A DNA stretch of 25,890 nucleotides from an uncultured Mailhella sp. (GTDB lineage: Bacteria; Desulfobacterota; Desulfovibrionia; Desulfovibrionales; Desulfovibrionaceae). The stretch is taken from positions 1-25,890 of the forward strand of contig CAOMFZ010000008.1 in assembly GCA_948482415.1 (NCBI GenBank), in the 5' to 3' direction. The notes beneath the pieces were generated by a model. It worked only from the letters and a program-made list of their open reading frames with translations, ran no database searches and was not told the origin of the DNA. Positions 6,856 to 14,924 of the stretch are shown here, piece by piece. Both the position numbers and the translations under genes were made by a program. Within the stretch, counting starts at the first letter, position 1; the number at the start of each line of letters is the position of its first letter.

Positions 6856-8364
6856 ATGAACGACGACAACCAATGTCATGGTGAAATAAGAACTCAGCTT
6901 GAGAAAAATCTGAGCCCTCTTGAAGTAACAGCCTTAGCGCTGGGTGCTATTGTGGGCTGGGGCTGCTTTGTTCTTCCTGGTATTCGTTTCTTGCCGGATG
7001 CAGGACCTTTTGGTGCAGTGCTTGGCTTTTTTATCGGTGCAGTATTCCAATGTATTGTTGCACTGAACTATAGTGTTCTTATTCGCCCTTATCCGGTAGC
7101 TGGTGGTGCTTTTGCATATGCGTATGCTGGTTTTGGTTCAAAAGGAGCATTTATTTGCGGCTGGGCATTAGTTTTGAGTTATGTATGTGTTATCGCTGCT
7201 AACGCTACAGCCCTTATTTTGCTTACACGGTATTTACTGCCGGGCGTACTCGATGTAGGACACTTATATACTATAGCTGATTGGGAAATTAACGCAGGGG
7301 AAGTTGGTTTTGTCTCTGTAATTCTCCTTCTGTTGGGATATATGAACTATAAAGGCGTCAGTGCTGCTTCTGCCGTGCAGGTATTTTTAGCTATTGCGCT
7401 GACCCTTGGTATTATTGTGCTTGCAGGCGGAACAGGCTTGGCTGAAACCGCAAGTTTTGATAACTTTAAGCCTTTCTTCAATGAAAACAGAGGCGTTTTT
7501 GCAAGTATTTTGATGGTTCTTGCCTTGACCCCATGGCTTTTTGTCGGTTTTGACACCATTCCGCAGACAGCTGAAGAATTTAACTTCTCTCCGCATAAAG
7601 CCCGTGACCTCATGATTATTTCCATTGTTGTGGGTGCCTTTTTATATTCTGCCATGGTACTTGCTGTTGCAGGATATATGCCTTATCCGGAACTTTTGGC
7701 GAATAAATTTGCATGGGATGCCGGCTGGATTGCCGATCAGGTCTTTGGACGTTTTGGCGGTATTGCTCTTTGTATTCCTGTTCTTGCCGCAATTTTGTCA
7801 GGCATGAACGGCTTTTTCATGGCAAGTACCCGTTTGCTCTTCAGTATGGGACGCAGTAAATTTCTGCCTGACTGGTTTGCAGAACTTCATCCTTGCTATG
7901 GAACACCTTGGAAAAGTACACTTTTCATTTTAGTGTTTACGCTTATCTGTCCCTGGTTCGGTCGTGAGGCTTTGCTTTGGATTGTTGATATGTCTGCTAT
8001 TGGTACCGCACTTGCCTATCTTTTCACCTGCATGTGCGCCTATAAGTATTTAGACCAGCATCCGGAAATTGCCCGTGTTGCTGTTGGTAAGATTTTAGCG
8101 GTTATCGGCAGCATGACTTCCATTATTTGCTTTATTCTGCTTATTTATCCAAGCTCACCTGCATGTATCGGCATTCCTTCCTGGTGCTGCCTTTTCTCAT
8201 GGGTCATCTTAGGCGGTTTATTTTATGCAACAAAGCATGCAGAACTTTCTGCCACCCCCCATTCAACCTTGCGTTATTTGCTTTTCGGCAAGTCTGACTA
8301 TCATGTTTTATTTGCTATTGATGAAGACGAAGAAAGGGCAAAGGAACAAGCACATTCAAATTAG
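6856..8364 (+). CDS. APC-superfamily amino acid permease
   Basis: A secondary transporter in the inner membrane with about 12 predicted membrane helices over 502 residues. The first helix carries the APC signature ALGAIVGWGCFVLPG, with the unwound glycine motif that binds the amino and carboxyl groups of substrates, and GFDTIPQTAEEF matches the sixth-helix region of this superfamily. MASTRLLFSMGRSKFLPDWF is also typical of APC permeases. The substrate cannot be read from the sequence; amino acids or related amines are the family's range. The start is decided by GGAGG (6846-6850) six bases before ATG 6856; an upstream in-frame TTG (6844) overlaps this site and is rejected. It leads a three-gene operon with two binding proteins, which is unusual because APC permeases normally work without them. 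Confidence 0.9.
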   Translation: MNDDNQCHGEIRTQLEKNLSPLEVTALALGAIVGWGCFVLPGIRFLPDAGPFGAVLGFFIGAVFQCIVALNYSVLIRPYPVAGGAFAYAYAGFGSKGAFICGWALVLSYVCVIAANATALILLTRYLLPGVLDVGHLYTIADWEINAGEVGFVSVILLLLGYMNYKGVSAASAVQVFLAIALTLGIIVLAGGTGLAETASFDNFKPFFNENRGVFASILMVLALTPWLFVGFDTIPQTAEEFNFSPHKARDLMIISIVVGAFLYSAMVLAVAGYMPYPELLANKFAWDAGWIADQVFGRFGGIALCIPVLAAILSGMNGFFMASTRLLFSMGRSKFLPDWFAELHPCYGTPWKSTLFILVFTLICPWFGREALLWIVDMSAIGTALAYLFTCMCAYKYLDQHPEIARVAVGKILAVIGSMTSIICFILLIYPSSPACIGIPSWCCLFSWVILGGLFYATKHAELSATPHSTLRYLLFGKSDYHVLFAIDEDEERAKEQAHSN

Positions 8365-8390
8365 TTTTTGGGAAGTATAAAGAGGTTATT

Positions 8391-9476
8391 ATGAAAATTA
8401 AATCATGGTTAAAATCCGTTGTTATTACACTTTGTGTAATTGGTTTGGCAGCTCCTGCATATGCTAAAAAAGGCGATAATCTTGTTGATGTGAAAACCGC
8501 CTGGGTAGCAGGACAGGAATCTTTCCCCATTTGGTTTGCAAAAAAGCAGGGCTGGGATAAAGAAAAAGGCATGAACTTTGTCACTACCTTTTACGGTTCC
8601 GGCAACGAAGCTTTGGAAGACTTTGCCGTCAATAACTGGAGTATTGGCGGTCTTGGAGCTATCCCAACATTAAAAGGAGCAGCCAACGGCAATATGCTTG
8701 TTATTGGCCTTGCCAATGATGAATCAAAAGCAAACTCTGTTATGGTGCGCCCCGGCAGCCCTATTTTGGCTAAAAAAGGCATAGCAAGTTCTTATCCTGC
8801 TATTTATGGTTCCGCTGTTGATATCCGCAAAAAATCCTTTATTGTTACCCCATTGAGTTCCTCTCACTATACGCTCGTAAAATATCTTGATGTTCTCGGC
8901 GTAAGTCCAAAAGAAGTAAATGTAAAATATCTTGACCAGGCTCTTGGACTTTTGAGTTTTGAACATGCGAAAGCCGATGCCGCTGTTTTCTGGGCTCCTT
9001 ATACCTTTATGGCAAATGGAAAAGGCTATGTAACCGCAGCTACTGCTCATGATGTTGATGCCCACCTTCCAATCTATCTTGTTGCAAACAAAGCTTTTAC
9101 AGAACAATATCCTGAAATTACCAAGAATTTCCTGGCAGTTTATATGCGCGGCATTCATTGGCTTTTAGATGCCCCCCGTGATGAAGCTGTAAAACAAATG
9201 CAGGCATATTATAAAGAAGTTTTTGGTCTTGACTATTCAGAAACCATGCTTGATTTGAATTTCAACGTATTTGAAATTTTTGATTTTGCAAAACAAAAAG
9301 AATTGTTTGCTGCAAAAGATAATGGCATGAGCGTTGTTCAAAAATGGCAGGAAAGCATTGCACACTTTGTACTTGAATACGGTTCTGTACAAAAGGGTCT
9401 GCAAAAGAATATTCTCGGCAGTAAATATGTTGTTTCAACCTTTATCAATATGATTGAAGAAAGCGATTTGAAGTAG
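8391..9476 (+). CDS. Periplasmic substrate-binding protein, NMT1/SsuA-TauA-like
   Basis: A 361-residue exported protein with a Sec signal peptide (MKIKSWLK, hydrophobic core, then APAYA with likely cleavage after residue 25) and no lipobox cysteine, so it should be soluble in the periplasm. The mature part begins like the nitrate/sulfonate/thiamine-precursor binding proteins (VKTAWVAGQESFPIWFAKKQGW, then a GSGNEALEDF segment). Such proteins usually deliver aliphatic sulfonates, taurine, nitrate or pyrimidines to ABC transporters, but no ABC ATPase or permease gene is beside it. It lies 26 bases after the APC permease with AGAGG before the ATG, and six bases before the next gene. The ligand is unknown; taurine or another sulfonate is only a guess from the family. 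Confidence 0.85.
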   Translation: MKIKSWLKSVVITLCVIGLAAPAYAKKGDNLVDVKTAWVAGQESFPIWFAKKQGWDKEKGMNFVTTFYGSGNEALEDFAVNNWSIGGLGAIPTLKGAANGNMLVIGLANDESKANSVMVRPGSPILAKKGIASSYPAIYGSAVDIRKKSFIVTPLSSSHYTLVKYLDVLGVSPKEVNVKYLDQALGLLSFEHAKADAAVFWAPYTFMANGKGYVTAATAHDVDAHLPIYLVANKAFTEQYPEITKNFLAVYMRGIHWLLDAPRDEAVKQMQAYYKEVFGLDYSETMLDLNFNVFEIFDFAKQKELFAAKDNGMSVVQKWQESIAHFVLEYGSVQKGLQKNILGSKYVVSTFINMIEESDLK

Positions 9477-9482
9477 GTAATT

Positions 9483-10508
9483 ATGCGTATTTTAGGTACT
9501 GTTATTATTGGTTTAATCATTCTTTGCATTGAAGTTTTTCTTGGCATACAAAGCTTCTATCCGCAAGCTTTGCAAAAAGAACAAGCCGGCATTGTACAGA
9601 AAATGATTGAAAACAAAAAAACTATTGTTGATGAGCTTTCTGAAAGTGAACTTGCATGGCTTGCTCAAAATAAAGTTGTCCATGTCGGGGTTGACGCAAA
9701 CTTTTATCCTTTGGAAACCTTTAACGAACGCGGTCAGTACACAGGTATCGGCGGTGACTACTTACGTTTGTTAACTTCCATGACCGGGATAAATTTCCAG
9801 ACGGAACGTCAGCAGGAATGGGCAACTGTTGAAGAGCTGGCACAATTAAAGCGCATTGATATGTTTATGGCTGTGGCTAAGACCGACCGCCGCGGAGAAT
9901 ATCTTACCTTTGCAGAACCTTATATCAATCTTCCCGGCATGATTATGGTTCCCCGTACCAATACCGCAAGCAATTTGAGCCTTGATGACCTTCGCGGCAA
10001 AAAACTTGCAGTGGTAAAGAATTATTACTGGGACGATTATGTCTCTGCAAATTATAAAGATATTGAACGCGTACCCGCCAGTGATACCATCAGCGCCATG
10101 CACATGGTTACCAACGGGCAGGCAGATGCTGTTATTGACTATGAATTTAACTTAAATGAAAAAATTCAGGTTGCCGGTATTTATCAACTTCACACTGTCG
10201 GACAGGTTCCCTCAGAATTTGGGCACAGTATTGCTGTGCGCAGTGATTTGCCCGAATTGTTCTCTATTATAAGCAAGGCGCTTGAACATATTACTCCTGA
10301 TGAACAGAAAGTTCTTATTGAAAGCTGGCTTATTCAGGCAAAACCGGCTGGTAATGAACGCCGTCTGCAATGGTATTTCTTCTTCTTTACGCAGGCAATC
10401 CTGCTTATTCTTCTTATCATCAGCTACACAAAAAGCATGACAAGAAAGGCTGTTATTGCCAAGGCAAAGGAAGTCAGAAGTCAGGAACATAAACCGCAAA
10501 TTTTTTAA
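9483..10508 (+). CDS. Membrane-anchored solute-binding domain protein (SBP family 3) without output domain
   Basis: A 341-residue protein. An N-terminal membrane helix (residues 4-22) is followed by a periplasmic family-3 binding domain (about 55-285: LAWLAQNKVVHVGVDANFYP, GGDYLRLL, FAEPYINLPGMI, LRGKKLAVVK). A second membrane helix (297-316) leads into a basic cytoplasmic tail of about 25 residues. The binding domain and its preceding LSESELAWL segment resemble the sensor halves of BvgS/EvgS-type kinases and of diguanylate cyclases, but nothing follows the second helix: no HAMP, kinase or GGDEF domain. The gene is complete, with a stop followed by a terminator, so it is not a window truncation. 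It is tightly linked to the binding protein upstream (six bases). It may be an orphan sensor, a permease subunit, or a relic of a truncated sensor. Confidence 0.85.
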   Translation: MRILGTVIIGLIILCIEVFLGIQSFYPQALQKEQAGIVQKMIENKKTIVDELSESELAWLAQNKVVHVGVDANFYPLETFNERGQYTGIGGDYLRLLTSMTGINFQTERQQEWATVEELAQLKRIDMFMAVAKTDRRGEYLTFAEPYINLPGMIMVPRTNTASNLSLDDLRGKKLAVVKNYYWDDYVSANYKDIERVPASDTISAMHMVTNGQADAVIDYEFNLNEKIQVAGIYQLHTVGQVPSEFGHSIAVRSDLPELFSIISKALEHITPDEQKVLIESWLIQAKPAGNERRLQWYFFFFTQAILLILLIISYTKSMTRKAVIAKAKEVRSQEHKPQIF

Positions 10509-10545
10509 TAACTTCATAAAATTATTGAATAATTTTTGAGTAAAT

Positions 10546-10575
10546 AAAAAGTCCTGCTCTGGCAGGGCTTTTTTT
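10546..10575 (+). terminator. Terminator of the permease/binding-protein operon
   Basis: AAGTCCTGC (10549-10557), loop TCTG, GCAGGGCTT (10562-10570) with one G-U pair, followed by a T run to 10575. It closes the operon before the metF promoter. Confidence 0.85.
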
Positions 10576-10586
10576 GTTAATTTAAA

Positions 10587-10615
10587 TTGACAATATCAAG
10601 ATATCCTTATATAGT
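10587..10615 (+). promoter_or_regulatory. Sigma-70 promoter of metF
   Basis: TTGACA (10587-10592), 17-base spacer, TATAGT (10610-10615). Transcription would start near 10622, giving a very short leader that holds only the AAAGGAG ribosome site. There is no room for a SAM or B12 riboswitch. Confidence 0.75.
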
Positions 10616-10642
10616 GATACTATAAAAAGAAAGGAGTTTGAT

Positions 10643-11524
10643 ATGCATATTGGCGAATTAATTAAAAAGCAAGAGAAGCCCTTTTTTTCTGTTGAATTTT
10701 TTCCTCCTAAAGAAAAGGAAAAGTGGAATGATTTTTTTCAGGTTGTTGAAAAACTGAAAGCAATAAATCCGTTGTTTGCGTCTGTAACCTGCGGTGCCGG
10801 AGGCACAACACAGGATAATACCGTAGAAGTTGCGGGCAAAATTAAAAATACATATGGTATTGAATGTATGGCTCACTGTACTTGTGTCCGCTCCGATAAA
10901 GAAAAAATTGACGCGTATTTGGGGGAACTCAGAAAAGCCAATATTCAGAATGTGCTTGCACTGCGCGGGGATAAGCCCCGCAATGCTGAAGGCATTATTG
11001 ATGAATCCCTTATGAGCCATGATTTTAAATTTGCTTCTGATTTGGTGGAATATATCCGCGCAAACCATAAGGATTTTGATATTGGCGTGGCTGCCTATCC
11101 TGCCCCTCATCCGGAATCAAAGACCTTTTCCGAAGACAGAAAATATTTGGTGGAAAAAATAAAAAAAGGGGCAAATTACGGTATTACCCAATTATTTTTT
11201 GACAGCCGCGAATTTATTGATTTGCAGGAACGCCTGAACAAAGAAGGCATTACAGACTGCCCGATTATTCCGGGTATTATCCCCATTCAAAGCCTTGCGT
11301 CAATCAAGCATACTCTTTCTTTGTGCGGTGCCAATATTCCGGGTAAATACTTTTTGGCTTTGGAAAAAGCCCATGAAGAGGGCGGCGTGGAAAAAGTAAA
11401 AGAAGTCGGTTTAAAATATGCTGTGGACCAAATCCGCATTTTGCTGGACAATGGAGCAAAAGGCATTCATTTGTACAGCCTGAATAAAGCAGAACTTTGC
11501 CTGCAATTAGTCGATATGATATAA
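10643..11524 (+). CDS. metF: 5,10-methylenetetrahydrofolate reductase
   Basis: A FAD enzyme that reduces methylene-tetrahydrofolate to methyl-tetrahydrofolate, supplying methyl groups for methionine synthesis and, in some anaerobes, the Wood-Ljungdahl route. The 293-residue protein is the normal bacterial TIM-barrel length. The SVEFFPP motif carries the catalytic glutamate (E18), and LALRGDKP (D109) is the flavin/folate-binding loop. YGITQLFFD and the PIIPGIIPI segment are also typical. The start is supported by AAAGGAG seven bases upstream. It has its own promoter and is flanked by an upstream terminator and a downstream repeat region, so it is probably monocistronic. Confidence 0.95.
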   Translation: MHIGELIKKQEKPFFSVEFFPPKEKEKWNDFFQVVEKLKAINPLFASVTCGAGGTTQDNTVEVAGKIKNTYGIECMAHCTCVRSDKEKIDAYLGELRKANIQNVLALRGDKPRNAEGIIDESLMSHDFKFASDLVEYIRANHKDFDIGVAAYPAPHPESKTFSEDRKYLVEKIKKGANYGITQLFFDSREFIDLQERLNKEGITDCPIIPGIIPIQSLASIKHTLSLCGANIPGKYFLALEKAHEEGGVEKVKEVGLKYAVDQIRILLDNGAKGIHLYSLNKAELCLQLVDMI

Positions 11525-11573
11525 AATTATTTTTTATGAGGCTGAATTGTTAAGCAATAATAATTGCAGCCTT

Positions 11574-11729
11574 ACAGGGAGAGAACTTTTACAAAAGTTC
11601 TCTCCCTGTACCCTCTCTCAAAACTTTTTAATATAAAAGCGCAGAAAAATAGAAGTCGCAAGATTTATTGGAAATGCTCTAAAAGTTTTTCCCCTGTAAA
11701 ATTCTCAAGATTTATTGGAAACGCTCTAA
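11574..11729. repeat. Dispersed intergenic repeat, copy B (with an extra partial copy)
   Basis: A perfect 17-bp hairpin (ACAGGGAGAGAACTTTT and its complement, 11574-11609, 2-base loop) corresponds to the central hairpin of copy A and is followed by a similar CCCT...CAAAACTTTTT tail. The end block, read on the minus strand as TTAGAGCATTTCC then AATAAATCTTGCGAC, lies at about 11655-11682. A second such block occurs at 11681-11729 (TTAGAGCGTTTCC, then AATAAATCTTG, ending with CAGGGGAAAAACTTTT). Two end blocks in tandem suggest insertion of one copy beside another. The remaining bases between metF and the phosphate transporter hold only this and a terminator. Confidence 0.65.
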
Positions 11730-11754
11730 CGTTTTATTATGCTAACGCGTACAA

Positions 11755-11781
11755 TAAAAAAGGGCATTTTCGTGCCCTTTT
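11755..11781 (-). terminator. Terminator of the Na+/phosphate symporter gene
   Basis: Read on the minus strand: AAAAGGGCA (complement of 11773-11781), 6-base loop, TGCCCTTTT, continuing into a T run (the A run 11755-11761). It starts about 26 bases after the stop codon at 11808. The + strand version lacks a long T run, so it acts mainly leftward. Confidence 0.8.
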
Positions 11782-11807
11782 ATGTAATATTTATTCATGC
11801 AGCAAGT

Positions 11808-13421
11808 TTAATGGATTTGTTGGTGGACAATAACCTGGGACATCTTCTTTGCACGGTAGCACATGTGTTCTATAGCCCCGATTGCGTCGAGGAAAGAAAG
11901 TCCTATTGCGGAACTGCACAAGCCCTGAGCAAGTCTCTTGACGTGCATGTGCCGAACTTCTGATTCCATTTGCCGAACTTCTGCGGAAAGTTCTTCCACT
12001 TGTGAGAATGTTTCGGCTGCACGTTCGTGAGGCAGACCGATATTTTGAACGGAGATTTCAACCGCGGTATTTGCCTTGTCAAACATTTGCTGCAATTCAG
12101 AAAGAGCTTCGTCAGAGAACGTGCCCTGCATTTCTTCTTTCTTTTCCCAGATGTGGTAGAGCATTTTGCACTTATCGCCAATACGTTCCATATCGCCAGC
12201 ACTGCTTACATAACTGTGAAGGCGCACCAGCTCGGAGTCTGAAATGCTGTGGCGCATGAGAGCCTGGGAATAGTCACTGATTTCCTGATGATATCTGTCT
12301 AAAAGATTTTCAATGGCAGTCAGTTCTTCTCGGGTAATCTTTTGGTGCAGGAAATATAATTCTTCAATCTTGTCAATAGCTTCCAAGAGTGCAGAGCCCA
12401 TGGCAAGACATTCGTTCTTGACCGCGTCAACAGCAACCGCAGGGGTAAATTCAATAAGTTTGGGGTCAAGATACGTTCTGTGATGAATTTCAGGCTTGAC
12501 AGGATTGGGAATAATGGTGGTAATAAGTTTGGCAAAAGCGCCCACAAAAGGAATAAATATCAAAGTGTTGCAAATGTTGAACAAGGAGTGGGCGTTTGCA
12601 ATCTGGTGACCGATAGAGTCTGCGCTTGCGCGGATAACATCTATATAGAGGGGCAAAAGCGGCAGGAAAATGCATACCCCGATAATGTTGAAAAGAACGT
12701 GGGCAAGACAGGCTTGTTTTGCGTGGCGCGAAGTGCCGATAGCCGCCAAAATAGTGGTAATGGTTGTCCCGATATTACTGCCCAAAATAATGGGGATTGC
12801 CGTATCAAGCGTGAGCAGCCCCTGAACGCTCAGTGCAATGGTCAAACCAAGAGCCGCCGCACTTGACTGGATAAGCACGGTGACCAAAGTTCCCGCCAAA
12901 ACGCCGAGCATGGTATTTTCTTTGAACATTAAAAATAAATCAGAACGGGTATGGAGTATGGACATGGAGCTTTCCATGGTTTCCATACCAATAAAAAGGA
13001 GACCAAAGCCAAAAAGCCCGCCTCCTAAATGTTTTTGTGCATTTGTTTTTCCCAGAAATTGTAATGCAGAACCTAAAATAATGAATAGATAGCAGAAATC
13101 TTTAACTTTAAATGCAATAATCTGCCCGGTGACTGTTGTCCCGATATTTGCCCCCATAATAACGCCGATGGCTTGTTTGAGGGTCATAAGTCCTGCGTCA
13201 ACAAAGCTGACAGTCATAACTGTGGTTGCAGAACTTGATTGAATAAGAACAGTCACAATGGTTCCGACAATCACGCCTAAAATAGGTGTTTTGGTAAGCA
13301 TACCAATGAGATTTTGTAAACTGTTGCCGGCTAAAAGCTGCAGAGAGTCACTAATCATTTTAATGGAGTAAAGAAAAATCCCCACTCCGCCGATTAGTTG
13401 AATAACATTAAGTAATGTCAT
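11808..13421 (-). CDS. Na+/phosphate cotransporter with C-terminal PhoU-like domain
   Basis: An inner-membrane sodium-dependent phosphate symporter of the NptA/PNaS family. It carries the two inverted family repeats, visible as VTVLIQSSSA and VTVLIQSSAA, each paired with GANIGTT or GSNIGTT. About eight membrane helices occupy residues 1-310. The last 200 residues are a helical PhoU-like domain, common in bacterial members and thought to regulate uptake. The start is decided by GGAG (13427-13430) five bases before the ATG at 13421; a GTG two codons upstream overlaps this site. It is transcribed away from the chemotaxis operon, alone, and ended by a hairpin terminator. No Pho box was recognised in the AT-rich upstream region. 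Confidence 0.93.
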   Translation of the reverse strand: MTLLNVIQLIGGVGIFLYSIKMISDSLQLLAGNSLQNLIGMLTKTPILGVIVGTIVTVLIQSSSATTVMTVSFVDAGLMTLKQAIGVIMGANIGTTVTGQIIAFKVKDFCYLFIILGSALQFLGKTNAQKHLGGGLFGFGLLFIGMETMESSMSILHTRSDLFLMFKENTMLGVLAGTLVTVLIQSSAAALGLTIALSVQGLLTLDTAIPIILGSNIGTTITTILAAIGTSRHAKQACLAHVLFNIIGVCIFLPLLPLYIDVIRASADSIGHQIANAHSLFNICNTLIFIPFVGAFAKLITTIIPNPVKPEIHHRTYLDPKLIEFTPAVAVDAVKNECLAMGSALLEAIDKIEELYFLHQKITREELTAIENLLDRYHQEISDYSQALMRHSISDSELVRLHSYVSSAGDMERIGDKCKMLYHIWEKKEEMQGTFSDEALSELQQMFDKANTAVEISVQNIGLPHERAAETFSQVEELSAEVRQMESEVRHMHVKRLAQGLCSSAIGLSFLDAIGAIEHMCYRAKKMSQVIVHQQIH

Positions 13422-13618
13422 GAGCACTCCATGATTTCAATGTTAAAAAAGCGAGATGTTATTCCTTGTTGTCTTAATGCCTTATTTAAAAAAATTGAGC
13501 AAGTAATTTTTTAAAAAAATTAATTTCACAATACAGGAGATTATATTTGGAAAAATATTAAAAAAAATTTTTTATTTTGTAAAAGGGTTTAAAATAAGGA
13601 TATTTTTATTGCAAAGAG

Positions 13619-13646
13619 TTGACTTTTTTGCTAGATATTTTATAAT
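13619..13646 (+). promoter_or_regulatory. Sigma-70 promoter of the chemotaxis operon
   Basis: TTGACT (13619-13624), 16-base spacer, perfect TATAAT (13641-13646). Transcription would start near 13653, about 53 bases before cheB. The region between the symporter gene and cheB (13422-13705) is very AT-rich and otherwise holds nothing I recognise. Confidence 0.7.
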
Positions 13647-13705
13647 TTTAAAAGTTGAGAATATAATTAAAAATAATAAGTGTTTTCGATAAAAAAGGAT
13701 ACTTT

Positions 13706-14902
13706 ATGATACGAGTATTAGTTGTTGATGATTCAACATTTATGAGGAATTCACTCACTCGTATGCTTACTTCTGACCCTGAAATTGAGGTCGTTGGGCA
13801 AGCTGGTGATGGGATTGAAGCATTAGAAAAAACGAAAGAGTTAAATCCTGACCTTATTTCTCTTGACCTTGAAATGCCTCGTATGGGCGGTTTGGAAATG
13901 CTCGAAAAAATGATGAGAGACAATCCAAAACCTGTACTTGTTATCAGCTCACTGACCTATGAAGGGGCAGAGGCAACATTAAAAGCATTGGAATTAGGCG
14001 CCCTTGACTATATGCCTAAATATGTTGAGGGAACAACTGTTTTTGCTATTGCGCAGAAAGAATTGACTGAAAAAGTCAAAGCACTTGTAAAAAGCCCGAG
14101 TACGCGTCTTATTCTTGCAAAAATGCGCATGAAAGCGGTAAAATCTGCTGTCACTGCCCGTGCCGGAGCTCCTGCAGCGGCTTCTTCCGCAGCGTCACCT
14201 CTTTCTTCCGCTGCAGCCGCACAGACAAGTTCTGCCAATGCAAAACTGAGTTCTTTGTCAATTAAAGCTGTTCCCGGGCAGGGACAAGCCACTTATGTTC
14301 GTCCTTCCGAGCCGCTGCCAACCGGACGTCCCAATCGTGATATCGTAGCGATCAGCGTTTCCACAGGCGGGCCGCCGGCTGTACAAAAAGTGCTTACCGC
14401 ACTTCCGGAAAATTTCCCGGCTTGTATTTTAATTGCACAGCATATGCCTGCTGCTTTTACCGGTGCTTTTGCAAAACGTCTGGACAGTCTTTGTAAAATT
14501 ACTGTTAAAGAAGCAAAAAACGGTGACCCTATTATTCCGGGTATTGCCTATGTCTGCCCTGGAGCACAGCATATCAGCGTTACCATTAAAGGAGCTTTGC
14601 CTCAAATTAAAGTTTCTCCGGAACCTACCACAGAAATATATAAGCCCTGTGCAAATATTCTGAACAGGTCTGTTGCCATTATGGGAAATAAGGTTGTCGG
14701 ACTTACCATGACGGGTATGGGGGCTGATGGCTGCGAGGGCTCAAAAGTACTCAAGGCAAAAGGCGGTTATCTTTTGGCGCAAAGTGAAGATACATGTGTT
14801 GTTTATGGTATGCCAAGAGCCGTTGTCGAAGCAAAGATTGCTGATGATATTGTAGATTTAGATGATATTGCAGACGCATTAATCCGTGCTTTATATAAAT
14901 AG
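13706..14902 (+). CDS. cheB: Chemotaxis response regulator protein-glutamate methylesterase
   Basis: Removes methyl groups from (and deamidates) chemoreceptor glutamates, resetting sensitivity; activated when CheA phosphorylates its receiver. The 398-residue protein has a receiver domain (1-125; DD at 8-9, phospho-acceptor D54 in SLDLEMP, SSLT 81-84, K105) and a long Ala/Ser-rich linker (about 150-205). The esterase domain has the triad S219 (SVSTGGP), H246 (AQHMP) and D341 (MTGMGADG). The linker is longer than in enteric CheB. AAGGA lies upstream of the ATG. It is the first gene of the operon and is followed after 22 bases by the HEAT protein. Confidence 0.96.
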   Translation: MIRVLVVDDSTFMRNSLTRMLTSDPEIEVVGQAGDGIEALEKTKELNPDLISLDLEMPRMGGLEMLEKMMRDNPKPVLVISSLTYEGAEATLKALELGALDYMPKYVEGTTVFAIAQKELTEKVKALVKSPSTRLILAKMRMKAVKSAVTARAGAPAAASSAASPLSSAAAAQTSSANAKLSSLSIKAVPGQGQATYVRPSEPLPTGRPNRDIVAISVSTGGPPAVQKVLTALPENFPACILIAQHMPAAFTGAFAKRLDSLCKITVKEAKNGDPIIPGIAYVCPGAQHISVTIKGALPQIKVSPEPTTEIYKPCANILNRSVAIMGNKVVGLTMTGMGADGCEGSKVLKAKGGYLLAQSEDTCVVYGMPRAVVEAKIADDIVDLDDIADALIRALYK

Positions 14903-14924
14903 AATTCTTAGTTGGAGATAAAAT

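Noticed and set aside
10616..10642. Riboswitch before metF
   Set aside because: The predicted leader is only about 20 bases, too short for any known riboswitch.
11535..11573. Hairpin AGGCTGAATT...AATTGCAGCCT as metF terminator
   Set aside because: The stem has a bulge and a large loop and is not followed by a T run; it may instead be the worn left end of repeat copy B.
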